DNA of 64,000 nt from Closterium sp. NIES-65 (lineage: Eukaryota; Streptophyta; Zygnematophyceae; Desmidiales; Closteriaceae): contig CANXME010000106.1 of NCBI GenBank assembly GCA_948144175.1, positions 3,968,001 to 4,032,000 on the forward strand, written 5' to 3'. Numbering within the stretch: position 1 is the stretch's first letter; every line of letters starts with the position of its first letter. Below are positions 41,113 through 50,984 of the stretch, in pieces. Below the pieces are notes generated by a model. That model had not been told where the DNA came from and did no database searches. It saw nothing but the letters and a program-made list of their open reading frames with translations. A program made the position numbers and the translations under genes.

Positions 41113-42297
41113 CTACTGACTGTTGGCGTTTCGTTGCCTCTGAGATTCCCTCCCCTGCTCTGCTCTACGGTGCCTTTGCTCCTCTCTACACTCACTCTTG
41201 CGGTGGCCCAGCCTATTGCAAGCAAAGAAGCGCCCCTTAAACGGCGTGGTAGCTGCATTCGTCGCAACGGCATGTACGGTGGCGTGCTCGGTCAGTCTCT
41301 GAGGGCGATATCCGTGGTAGGATCCCAGCTTCGGTCGGCGCAATATGTCGTTTTTCTCGGCAAGCGTGAGAATGTCGTTGAAGTTCGAGATTCTGCGTAC
41401 CATGATTTCGTGCGAGATGTCCGGCTTCAGCCCACCAACGTAACGGTCCACCCGCTCCACTTCGTGCATGTAGCCGACTTGTTCGCATAGGGCAAGAAAA
41501 CCGCTCGTATAGTCTTGAACCGATCTGAGCTGTTGCCAAGTGTGTAGTCTCTGACGCGCCAAGATTGAAGCTGCGATCGGCTCGAAGCGCGCCCGAAGCC
41601 CTGCGCACCACGCATCCGACGTGCTGTACTGGGTGGTTTCGCAGAAAGAACGCCAGGTAACGGCCGGCCCTGTGGGCTCTTCCTCTTGCGATGGCGGCTC
41701 ATAGGCGTGCGACAAAGTGACAATCACTTGCCACCAGTCCATGGCAGGGCCTCGTAGTAGCGAAACTGCATATCGAATCTTCGCTGCGTCCGCGACGACA
41801 TAATTGGCGTCAAAGAATACGTTCATCGTGAAAATCCACGATTGAACTGTCGGACTCCCGCGTTGGCTAGGATCGAAACAGGGTGGGCGTTGCGGCTTGA
41901 GCAGCATCGGCTCGTAAATGTCGTCGGTGCCTACCGGTGCCGCAAATTCAATGTGTCGACGCGTTTCGCGCGGCGGATTCACAGTTAGAGCGGCCCTGTT
42001 CCTCGTCATGCTGGGCATTGATTGGGCTGCGCCATCACTGGCTACGCCTGAGCGCTGTCCCACATTGTTGTGCTGTGACGGTATTCTGGATGGGATGACG
42101 ATTGGCTCGTCCGACTGTGCTGGTACATTTGCAGGTAATGGTGTTGGTGTTGGTGTAGGTGCATTCGTCGCCGACTGCCGGCAGACGGCGTCAAGTTCCG
42201 CCGAGAGTGTCGCAACTTCGAGAGTGGAATTCTCGAGCTGGCTCACGAGACAATCGAGCTGCTCCTGTCTCAAAGTCGCGATGTTAAATTCAGCCAT
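41113..42297 (-). CDS. Gag of Gypsy element D
   Basis: An open frame of about 394 residues starts MAEFNIATLRQEQ. An N-terminal coiled-coil-like stretch and a Pro/Thr linker come first. A retrotransposon gag core follows (SWIFTMNVFFDANYV, RYAVSLLRGPAMDWWQ, SDAWCAGLRARFEP, YVGGLKPDISHEI). The end holds one zinc knuckle remnant, CNRLGHRKSEC, whose first Cys pair is not standard. The ATG at 42297 follows the primer site by about 170 bases. An upstream in-frame Met at 42363 would add 22 residues. Confidence 0.85.
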   Translation of the reverse strand: MAEFNIATLRQEQLDCLVSQLENSTLEVATLSAELDAVCRQSATNAPTPTPTPLPANVPAQSDEPIVIPSRIPSQHNNVGQRSGVASDGAAQSMPSMTRNRAALTVNPPRETRRHIEFAAPVGTDDIYEPMLLKPQRPPCFDPSQRGSPTVQSWIFTMNVFFDANYVVADAAKIRYAVSLLRGPAMDWWQVIVTLSHAYEPPSQEEEPTGPAVTWRSFCETTQYSTSDAWCAGLRARFEPIAASILARQRLHTWQQLRSVQDYTSGFLALCEQVGYMHEVERVDRYVGGLKPDISHEIMVRRISNFNDILTLAEKNDILRRPKLGSYHGYRPQRLTEHATVHAVATNAATTPFKGRFFACNRLGHRKSECREEQRHRRAEQGRESQRQRNANSQ

Positions 42298-42784
42298 GGC
42301 GGCGGTGTCGAGCAAGCTCAGTGAGAGCCTCTGCCATGGCCGTGCATGCTTACGAGAGAGCACTTCGAGCGGCGGTGCTTGGTCGCTGAGAGGTGTCTAA
42401 CTCCCCCCAAAAGTTGAGATAGGGAAGCGAAAGTGTGGATGCAATCCGAGGGAAGATCGTAGGCTCTGGATACCAAGTGTTACGAGTGCAATGGAGCAAG
42501 CGAGCGAGAATTGCACTGTCGAAGCAAAACAGTACAATGAGTGAAGGAATGAGCGAGAACAAAATAGCGAAGGCCACAGTGGTTGTGGAGATAACTACTA
42601 CAACGGGAGCTAGACTACGGGCTAGGCACGGGTGCTCGTGTGATCTCTGCGTTCGTTGTTCCTTAGTCGTTTTCCTAGTGCACACACTGCTTGCTAGTTC
42701 ACGGGGCAATTTCGAAATAGTTTCACTAGAGAAAGTTGACAACAACGTTACAATCACGTTGGCAAGACAAGACTACATCAGAGA

Positions 42785-43313
42785 TAGCATTCAGGTTGGT
42801 CGACTGCCAGCACAGCATGGTCGAGCGCGTTCTAGCACGACTTGGTCGGCCGCGCTCCAGCAGTGCAAAGTCGACGGCGCGCCAACACTGTAGGTTGATG
42901 GCGTGCCAGCATTGCTTTCGCAAAACAGCAGCGCACCTATTTCGCATGTGCTCGCAGATGATTGGCGTGCTGAGCCTTGTCACCTGCACAGCGCACACAC
43001 CAAATCAACCTGGCGTTGACGACTGCATCTGATCAGTCACGTCGACCTCGGGATACCACCACCGAGGTCGGTCTCGCCAAAATCACCTGGACGACCGTCG
43101 CACTCCTCCGCAGAACCTCGTCACCCAGGTAACCTGGTCGACCAAGCAACCACGTTGACCAGCTGCTCCTGTATGTGCCCGTCGACCTCTTAAGTCAACG
43201 GCCACCAGTAGTCGACCTCACTAGGTCGACCACACCCCTGGTCGACTAGCTCCAGGTCGACATCACTCCTGATCGACCAGCTCCACGTCGACCAGCACAG
43301 TTGTCAGCCGACC
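42785..43313. repeat. GTCGAC-rich repeat, left of Copia B
   Basis: The words GGTCGAC, GTCGACC and GACCAGC recur every 15-40 bases. The same kind of sequence resumes at 50353 on the other side of Copia B, so it was one stretch before insertion. It may be the 3' LTR or trailer of Copia C, which ends to its right, but I cannot find a second LTR to prove it. Confidence 0.6.
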
Positions 43314-43725
43314 TGTTAGAATTGAACCATTGACTTGATTAGGAATCATGAGGGTTTACATAGTGGAAGCTAGGGGAGGGGGGGTTGGTTGGTTACCTAG
43401 CCAATATTATTGGCCCTCCACCAATAAGTTGGGTTGGAGAATTATTGGGGGGTCCCAATAATGTTGGCCAAAGGTGGGCCAACATTATTGGGGGGGCCAA
43501 TGATCTCCCAACCCAACCTTGGAGGCCAATAATTGGACCAAGGTTGGGTTCCAACCCCCAACTAGGGTAAACCCTAGTTGTGCACCCAAACATAGTTTGG
43601 GTGCCTATCTCTATCTTAGGGTTTATAGGATCAATGCAGGATACAGAAGAGTAGTATAATCTAACACAACCCCTTAGCCTGCATAGATCCATAAACCTGG
43701 ATGAGATAAGACAGCAACCCCTGAA

Positions 43726-46700
43726 TTAGTCATCATGGGAAGCAAGGCCCAGGAGGGGCAAGAGTGCCGAGTGAGTAGCGCGGTCGAGGGCTTTAGTGAA
43801 TATGTCCGCGGGGTTGGAGGACGAGTCAATTTTGCGCACGGTAATGTGACCATCCTGGACAAGATCGCGGACGAAGTAGTGTCGGAGCTCGATATGCTTG
43901 GAGCGACCATGGAACACAGCTTCTTTGGTGAGGTGGATGGTGCTGGCGTTGTCATACCAGAGAGTGGGACAGGGCTGTGGTGAGCCAAGGTCTGTGAGGA
44001 GATAGCTGAGCCAGCGTGCTTCCTGTGCTGCCATCGTGACCGCGTAAAGTTCAGCCTCGCAGGAGGAGAGGGCGATGGAGGAGGAGCGGGTGGAGCGCCA
44101 GCTAATGAGGCCGCTCCCAAGGGTGAAGCCATATCCTTGTGAGCTGCGACGGTCAGGCTGTGAGTCCGCCCAGGACGAGTCGCTGAAGCCAGTGAGAACC
44201 GGCGGGTCTGCTCCACCAAGGGTGAGGGTGTTATCCTTTGTGTGCTGAAGGTAGCGTAGGACATGCCGGGCCGCCGTCATGTGTTCCTCTGTGTGCCTGC
44301 CGACACCAACGAATTGCGCCAGAACACTGAATGGGTAGGCAAGGTCGGGGCGGGTGCAGACCATGGCGTACATCAGGGCCCCGACAAGCTTTGCACAGGG
44401 GTTTGAGGAGTCGGTGGGGGTGTTAGGGGGTGCGAGCTGGTGCCCAACTGCAAGCGGGGTGGTGATGGGCTTGGCTTTTGACATTCCAAACCTCTCAAGG
44501 ACCTTCTCAATGTAGAAGGACTGAGAGAGGGAGATAGTCTTGGCCTTGAGGTCGCGGGTGATCTCCATGCCAAGGTAGTTGCGGACCTCCCCCAGGTCTT
44601 TGCAGACGAGTCGACGCTGTAGTTCGTCCTTGACCTCCTGCATCTCAGCATCTGTGTCGGCGGCTAGTAGCCTGTCGTCGACGTAGACGAGAATGTAGAA
44701 AGGTGACGGAGCCGTCCGAAGGAAGAGGCTGGAGGCCGCTTGGGAGGGGCGAAAACCAAGCTCGCGAAGGGTGGAAGAGAGCTTGGCATGCCACTCCTGG
44801 GGTGCCTGCTTGAGGCCGTAGACGGGCCGCAGCAGCTTCCAAATGGTGGACGGGTCATGTGGAGCGTGAAAGCCTTTGGGGCGTTCCATGAAGATGAGTT
44901 CGTGTAGGTTGCCTTGGAGGAAGGCGGTAGTGACATCCATGGAGTGTAGCAGCATGCCGCGTCTGCAGACAAAGTCGAGGAACACCCGAACGACCGGTGG
45001 GGTAGTAGTGGGTGAGTATGTTTCAAAGAAGTCAAAGCCGTGCTTCTGCGTGAAGCCCTTTGCCACATAGCGAGCTTTGTAGACAGGGTCTTCGCCAGGG
45101 AGAAGCTTGACACGGAAGAGCCATTTGCCCTTGACGACATTGGTCTTGGCAGGGCGAGGGACGTCGATGAAGGAGCGGTTGCAGATGAAGGCGTTGCTTT
45201 CCTTGACCATGGCTTCAATCCAGAGCGGTGCGTCGAGGCAGGCAATTGCCTCCTTGTACGTGGTGGGCTCGAAGATGGTGGGGGTGCCCGAGAAGAGAAG
45301 AACTAGAGTGCCTGCCATGGTGCGAACGATGGGGGCGATGGAGGGCGCGAGGAGGTGGAGGAAGAGGAGTTCGTCGTGGGTGTCTTCATAGAGGAGAGGA
45401 GAGAGAGGAGGAGGAAGAGGGGGTGGTGAAGATGCAAGACAGCTGCGCTGAAGGTCGAGTCTGCGACATGGAAGTGCTGCTGCTCGACTGCGCGGTGGTG
45501 CTGTCAAGAGCGTGGAGCGGTTGCGCAGTGGATCTGGAGTGAGGGGGCTGAAGCGGGGGGGGAGGGAAGTACTGGTGAGGGCGAGGAGGGAGGGGGGGGA
45601 AGTCTGTGGGGAACCAAGGATGGGGTCCAAGGAGCGGGTGTGGGGATAGCGGGGAAGGACAAGGGTAGGGGAGGGGCGTTGGGGAAGAGGGGGGGGGAGG
45701 AGGAGGAGGGGGCGGATTAGAGGAGGGGAGGGGGGATGGAGGGGAAGGGGGCGGGGGAGGTGGAGGAGGGGGAGGAGGAGGAGGGAGGTGAGTTGCAGCG
45801 GAAGGTGAGGTAGTGGAGTGGGAGGGGGAGGGGGGGGGGGTGGGTTAAGGATGTCGCCGGAGGAGCTGGAGGAGAGTGGAGGGGGGAGGGGTGGAGGAGC
45901 GGGGGGAGGGGTCATGGCAGGGGACGGGAGGAGGGGCAGGGTGTCAGTCCAGAGAAGGGGCCGGGGAAATGGGGGAAGGGGGTTAGGGGCGGAGGGGGAG
46001 GTGTAGTACGGGGTGGCCTCGTCAAAGACCACGTCCCGACTACGGATGAGGCGGCCTGAGGGGGGGTGGAGGAAAAGGTAGTCAGGTGAGTTGGAGTTGT
46101 GTCCAAGGTAGACACAGGGGAGTGTGCGGGACGCAAGCTTTCCACATGCATGTGAGCGGTCGGCAGGGTGTATGAGGACATACGCCTTGCAACCCCAGAC
46201 ACGCAGAGGAGATATGTCAGGCTTGCTGGAGGTCCATAGTTCGGTGGGGGTGGAGGTGGGACGGGAAGGGTGGGGGTAGAGGTTAGTGAGGATGGCAGCG
46301 TGAAGGATGGCATAGCCCCAAAGAGAAGGTGGGCAGGAGGCGTGAACGAGGAGGCACCGAGCAGTTTTGGTGATCTCCCGAACGCGGCTTTCCGCCACAC
46401 CATTCTGCTGAGGGGAGTGAGGGAGAGTGTAGGTGTGGAGGATGTCGTAAGAGGTGCAGTAGGAGGACAAGGTGCGGTTAAGGAACTCACCGCCTCCATC
46501 GGAATGGAAGCGGCGAACAGGGCGACCGAAGTGGTTGCGTGCTTGTTCAGCCCAGGCAGTGATTGCAGCCGGGGCCTCCGCCTTCGTACGAAGGAGGGTG
46601 ACGGAGGAGTAACGACTGTGATCATCCATCAGGATGAGGAGATAGCGATGTCCTTGCCTGGTGGGGGAAGGGTTAGGGCCCCCAAGATCCATGTGGACGA

Positions 46701-47020
46701 GGTCAAGGGGTTGGAAGGAAAAGGAGGGGTTACTCGTGTATGGTTGTTGCTTCAGCTTGCTTTCAACACAAACTGAGCAAGGAGGGGAGGGGGAAGGAGG
46801 GAGGGGGGAAAGGGTAAGGGGGAGACCGTCAAGGAGTTTAGTGAGGATGGATCGGCGAAGGGTGGCAAAGTTGGGATGGCCTAGGCGATGGTGGAGGAGA
46901 ATGGTGGGGTGTGTGAGATCACGATAGTGACAAGGGGAGGGTGAGTTAGATGGGGGGGGAGGGGAAGGGGCGGGGGGAGGGGGAGGGGGAGGGGGAGGGG
47001 GAGGGGGAGGGGGAGTGGAG
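43726..47020 (-). CDS. Integrase-RT-RNase H frame of Copia B
   Basis: One uninterrupted frame (reading from 47130, with true coding from about 46950) holds the pre-integrase HHRLGHPNF, integrase (LVHMDLGGP, MDDHSRYSS, HSDGGGEF, PQQNGVAESR), a Pro-rich linker, RT (GKWLFRVKLLPGEDPVYKAR, TTAFLQGNLHELIFMERP, VYVDDRLLAADT) and complete RNase H (SDSSWADSQPDRRS, SSCEAELYAV, NPADIFTKAL), ending at 43726. RT has YVDDRLLA, with Arg where Leu, Met or Ile is usual. The frame is separated from the protease frame by a slip in a (GGGGGA)n tract at 46965-47025. Confidence 0.92.
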
Positions 47021-48256
47021 GGGGGGCGGGAGGTTCGAGAGGAGGGGAAGGGGCGGGGGGATGGGCTGTGGAGAGTTGGTGAAGGGTGGGACGGGGGATG
47101 CGGAAGGTGTACATGTGGGTGGAGGGGCACCGATGGACACGGCAGAGGAAGCGTCCGGAGGAGGTGTGAAATAAGTCACAATATGCTGAGTAACCAGGGA
47201 ATAGGGCGGTGACACCTGCTGTTGAGAGGGCACCAAGGGATACCAGGTTGTTATGAAGGGAGGGGATATAGAGACCTGTGACGGTACCTGAGGGAAAGAG
47301 GGGACAGGGGAGTGTGGAGGTGTAACGGCTTTGTATGGCAAAGCTTGAGTCAGCCCCATAGATTGTGGAGGGGGTGGAGAGGGGGAGGAGCGTGCCTGCA
47401 TCACGAAGGACCGTGTGTGTGGCTCCGCTGTCAAGGATGAACTCAAGGGGCTGAGGGGAGGAGGACACGGAGTACTGGAATGAGGACTCATTAATAGCAT
47501 TGGCATACATAGGATCATTGCAAGAGCTAGCAGTAGTGACATGACCTATGAAGCCCGTGGAAGGAAACGGTGTGAAGCCGGGGGGGTGAGAGGAGGAGGT
47601 GGGTTGTTCAGCAGCTGCGGCAGTTGCAGCAGTTGCGGCAGTTCCATGGCCATACATAGATGGGGGGTAGGGAGGGTAGGGCCAGCCGGCATAAGGAGGA
47701 GGATAAAGAGGAGGATAGGGGGAGGGAGGGGTTTGACGTAGGGGCGTGGGTGGAGGCGGAGTGGTGGGGATGGAGGGCGTCGGGGTGGTGGTGGGTGTGG
47801 GGAGAAGGTGTTGGACTTGCTGGAGGACGTGAGGGGAGAGGTGCTGAGCGAGGACATTATGGAGGTTAGGTGGAGAGGGAGCATAGGTGGAGAGAGTGCA
47901 AATGTCATGAGGGGTGGGGCGAGGGTTGATGGTGTTCCAACGTGGAGGGGGGCCTGTGTTGCCGCATGCAAGCCATTCATCAGTGAGGGCTTTGAAGCAC
48001 GTTTCAGTTGGGTGAGTGGTCTGGTTGCAAGTCTGACCTTTGTTGGGGCCTTGACGAATGACGTACTGGCACGGGGGAAACCCACTTTTGGATGGAGTAG
48101 TTGCTCCACGTTCCCCAATGCGCCCTCCTCGTCCGCCTCCACGACGGCCTCCTCGACCACCTCCGTTTGAGCCACGTCCAGGTTCACTGCTGCTGCTTCC
48201 GCCGGCGTTAGTGATTCCTTTGCGAGCATGGACTGCATTGACCGTTGCGGAGTCAC
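46965..48256 (-). CDS. Gag C-terminus and protease of Copia B
   Basis: Reading down from 48256: Gly/Arg-rich nucleic-acid binding stretch (GRGSNGGGRGGRRGGGRGG), variant zinc knuckle (CQYVIRQGPNKGQTCNQTTH followed by PTETC), a Pro/Thr-rich linker, and aspartic protease (FILDSGATHTVLRDAG near 47430). The frame leaves the pol frame in the (GGGGGA)n tract. It also starts out of phase with the main gag frame at about 48256, where gag ends ADLPT-stop. Either a frameshift signal or a mutation separates them. Confidence 0.82.
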
Positions 48257-49133
48257 GTAGGGAGGTCAGCCTCACTGTCAAGGAGCCAGTCGATGGTAAC
48301 AGCCACAGGAGGAGGACGAATGTGCTGAGAGGTGAAGTTGATGCGGTAAGTGTCATAGGTGGGTGGGAGGCTGTTAAGGATGCGTGCTGTAAGAAGGGTG
48401 TCTGAGATCAAGATGCCTCGATCATTGAGGCGTTGCGCAGTATCCGTGAGACGCCGAGCGAAGGAGGCGGCATTGAGGGAGGAGTCAAGGGTGATGTCTT
48501 GGAAGGTGCGAAAGAGGGAGAGGAGGGAACGTAAGTCCTGACGATCATATTGAGAGGAGAGAGACTTCCAGAGAGAGGGGGAGGATGGAGGGCGAAGGTC
48601 ACGTTTAAGAGTGGAGGGAATGCACGAGAAGATGACAGTGAGTGCACGACGGTCAGCAATGCGCCATGCAGCAGTATCGGAGTGGTGCTTACGAAGGTTA
48701 GTAGAGTATGCTTCAGAGGTGGCTTGAAACTCTGCAAGCTTTGCAGTAGCAGCTTCGTGAGCGGCGACGGCAGCCGCGTATGCTCTGCCCTTGATGACAT
48801 AGTCGTCCCGCTCCTTGTTGTACTTGTTGAGGGTGCGAGCCCACCTGTCTGGGTCATCCTCCCAAGCCCCTAGGATGGGGGCTTGAGGGGCGGGTTCGGT
48901 CGGGAGTGGTGGGGCGTCAGGGGGGGAGGAGCCTGGGAGCGGGGGCGGGGTGGGAGGGAGGCCGTGAGGCGTTTCGAGGACGACATCAAGGAGGTAATAA
49001 TCTCCCACTCGAACGGAGCCAAGGTACGTGAAGAGGCTCTCTTCAACGACACCCAATTGACTGCGGTGGTGCCGTTGAGGAGCTCGAGTTTGTCTATTGA
49101 GACGAGCTCAAGTGACGAAGGTTCGTCCGCCAT
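48253..49133 (-). pseudogene. Gag of Copia B, one frameshift
   Basis: The ATG at 49133 gives MADEPSSLELVSIDKLELL, typical of a Copia gag N-terminus. At about 49055 the frame must shift to continue as LGSVRVGDYYLLDVVLETPH and on through a UBN2/DUF4219-like gag core (ARTLNKYNKERDDYVIKG, WKSLSSQYDRQDLRSLLSLF, LNDRGILISDTLLTARILNS). It ends at 48253. The N-terminal shift means this copy does not make a full gag as read. Confidence 0.82.
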
Positions 49134-49264
49134 GACGAGTGAGGGAGGGAGGGAGGAGGGGAGGGTGGAGGTGCTAGAGGTGACGACACTGTCCGGAGGG
49201 ACGGCGCGGTCAGTGGTGGAGATGAGCTGCGTGCTGTCCGCAGCTGGTTACTCCCCCGCCTGGT

Positions 49265-49945
49265 CGCGTTCGCGGCTGCTGCCTGCGTCCGCAGCGGCCG
49301 CCCGCGCCCGCGCTCGCCCTGTCCGCGGCGGCCGCCCGCGCCCGCGCTCGCCCTGTCCGCGGCGGCCGTCCGCGGTCGTCGCGTCCGCGGCGGCCGCCCG
49401 CGCCCGCGCTCGCCCTGTCCGCGGCGGCCGCCCGCGCCCGCGCTCGCTCTGTCCGCGGTCGTCGCGTCCGCGGCGGCCGCCCGCGCACGCGCTCGCCCCG
49501 TCCGCGGTCGTCGCGTCCGCGGCGGCCGCCCGCGCCCGCGCTCGCCCCGTCCGCGGTCGTCGCGTCCGCGGCGGCCGCCCGCGCCCGCGCTCGCCCTGTC
49601 CGCGGCGGCCGTCCGCGGTCGTCGCGTCCGCGGCGGCCGTCCGCGGTCGTCGTGTCCGCGGCGGCCGCCCGCGCCCGCGCTCGCTCTGTCCGCGGTGGAC
49701 GTTCGAGGCGAGGAGAGGAGCGCCGAGATGGCGTGAGAGGCACGGCAGAGCCGGCGGACGTGCGCTAAGTAGCGCGAGGGGCGAGGCAGAGCCGGGGAGA
49801 GGTGCGCTTAAGTGGCGCGAGAGACGCGGCAGGGCCGGGGAAAGGTGCGCTAGGTGGCGCGAGAGGTGCACTAAGTGGCGCGAGAGGTGCGCTAAGTGGC
49901 ACGAGAGGTGCGGCAGAGCCGGCGAGAGGTGCGCTAAGTGGCGCG
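49265..49945. repeat. G/C-rich tandem repeats in the leader of Copia B
   Basis: GCGGCGGCCGCCCGCGCCCG, CGCTCGCCCTGTCC and GCGGTCGTCGCGTCC modules are shuffled in higher-order units from 49290 to 49700. GAGAGGTGCGCTAAGTGGCG units follow from 49735 to 49945. They lie between the primer site and the gag start. Local G+C and CpG content is extreme for the window. Confidence 0.9.
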
Positions 49946-50352
49946 AGGGGTCCTAGGATCTTGAGCGGCGTTAGCCGTAAGAGCTCTGATAGCATGTTAG
50001 AATTGAACTAGTGACTTGATTAGGAATCATGAGGGTTTACATAGTGGAAGCTAGGGGAGGGGGGGTTGGTTGGTTACCTAGCCAACATTATGGGCCCTCC
50101 ACCAATAAGTTGGGTTGGAGAATTATTGGGGGGTCCTAATAATGTTGGCCAAAGGTGGGCCAACATTATTGGGGGGGCCAATAATCTCCCAACCCAACCT
50201 TGGAGGCCAATAATTGGACCAAGGTTGGGTTCCAACCCCCAACTAGGGTAAACCCTAGTTGTGCACCCAAACATAGTTTGGGTGCCTATCTCTATCCTAG
50301 GGTTTATAGGATAAATGCAGGATACAGAAGAGTAGTATAATCTAACACGACC

Positions 50353-50960
50353 ACCCAAGTCGGCTACCCGAAGTCGGCGTCACCAAGTTGACGCCCTGCT
50401 ATTTGACGCCCTGCTATTTGACGCCCAGCTGCTCGGTGTCTTGAATCCCTCTGTTGAGGTCGGCGTCGGCTCCTCCTTCGTTGACCAATATGTTTGGTCT
50501 ACCACAAGGTCGACATCACGCCTGGTCGACCAACCACCAAGTTGACCAGCAGTCCCGTCAGCCGGCCACCCAAGTCGGCTGCCCCAAGTTGGCGTCACCA
50601 AGTCGACGCCCTCCGCAGGTCAACTTCCCAGGTCGACCTCCCTGAAGTCGGCGCCCATGCAGTGGCACCCGTGTAGGTCGACCTCCTAATAAACCAGCTC
50701 GCCCAGTGTTGCAGGTCGGCTGCTCCACTCACACCCGACCACGAAGTCGGCTCCGCCCAAGCAAGGATAGGGCCAACACACAACTCCCATTGACACTCCC
50801 GTGCCGCGTTCATGCTTGGGCCCCCAGCCCACACGGCAGTACTTCTCGGAGAAAATCTCGTCGACGTGCACCCAACACATAGCACGTTGTCCACCGCAGC
50901 AGCCATGCAAGAGGGCTTGGCACCCACTGCTGCACATTGTCGTCGCCGTCGCCCACGTCG
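50353..50960. repeat. GTCGAC-rich repeat, right of Copia B
   Basis: This continues the left GTCGAC stretch after the CGACC duplication, with AAGTCGGC, AGTTGACGCC and GGTCGACC words, then grades into the end of the Copia C coding region near 50990. TATTTGACGCC is doubled at 50400-50424. Confidence 0.6.
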
Positions 50961-50984
50961 GCCAAGCGCACTTGGCCAATGGCA

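Larger units (their letters stand above)
37261..42755 (-). mobile_element. Chromodomain Gypsy retrotransposon D
   Basis: Minus-strand order is gag, protease, RT, RNase H, integrase, chromodomain. A block of about 110 bp beginning TGTTACGAGTGCAATGGAGC occurs at 37262 and 42478 as the outer part of both LTRs. A primer site TGGTATCCAGAGC reads out of the right one at about 42475-42463. A G-rich polypurine tract sits at 37605-37620 next to the left LTR (37262-37604). The inner parts of the two LTRs do not match, so one is rearranged. TCACG at 37256-37260 and about 42748-42752 is a possible target duplication. Confidence 0.8.
43314..50347 (-). mobile_element. Copia retrotransposon B with 353-bp LTRs
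   Basis: LTRs at 43314-43666 and 49995-50347 start TGTTAGAATTGAAC and end TATAATCTAACA. By eye they differ at about nine of 353 positions. A perfect target duplication CGACC is at 43309-43313 and 50348-50352. The primer site (TATCAGAGC on the minus strand) abuts the right LTR, and an AGGGG-type purine tract abuts the left. Within the LTR, CCAATAAT, ATTATTGG and TTGGGTTGG words form many overlapping inverted repeats. Domains run gag to RNase H on the minus strand. Confidence 0.97.
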
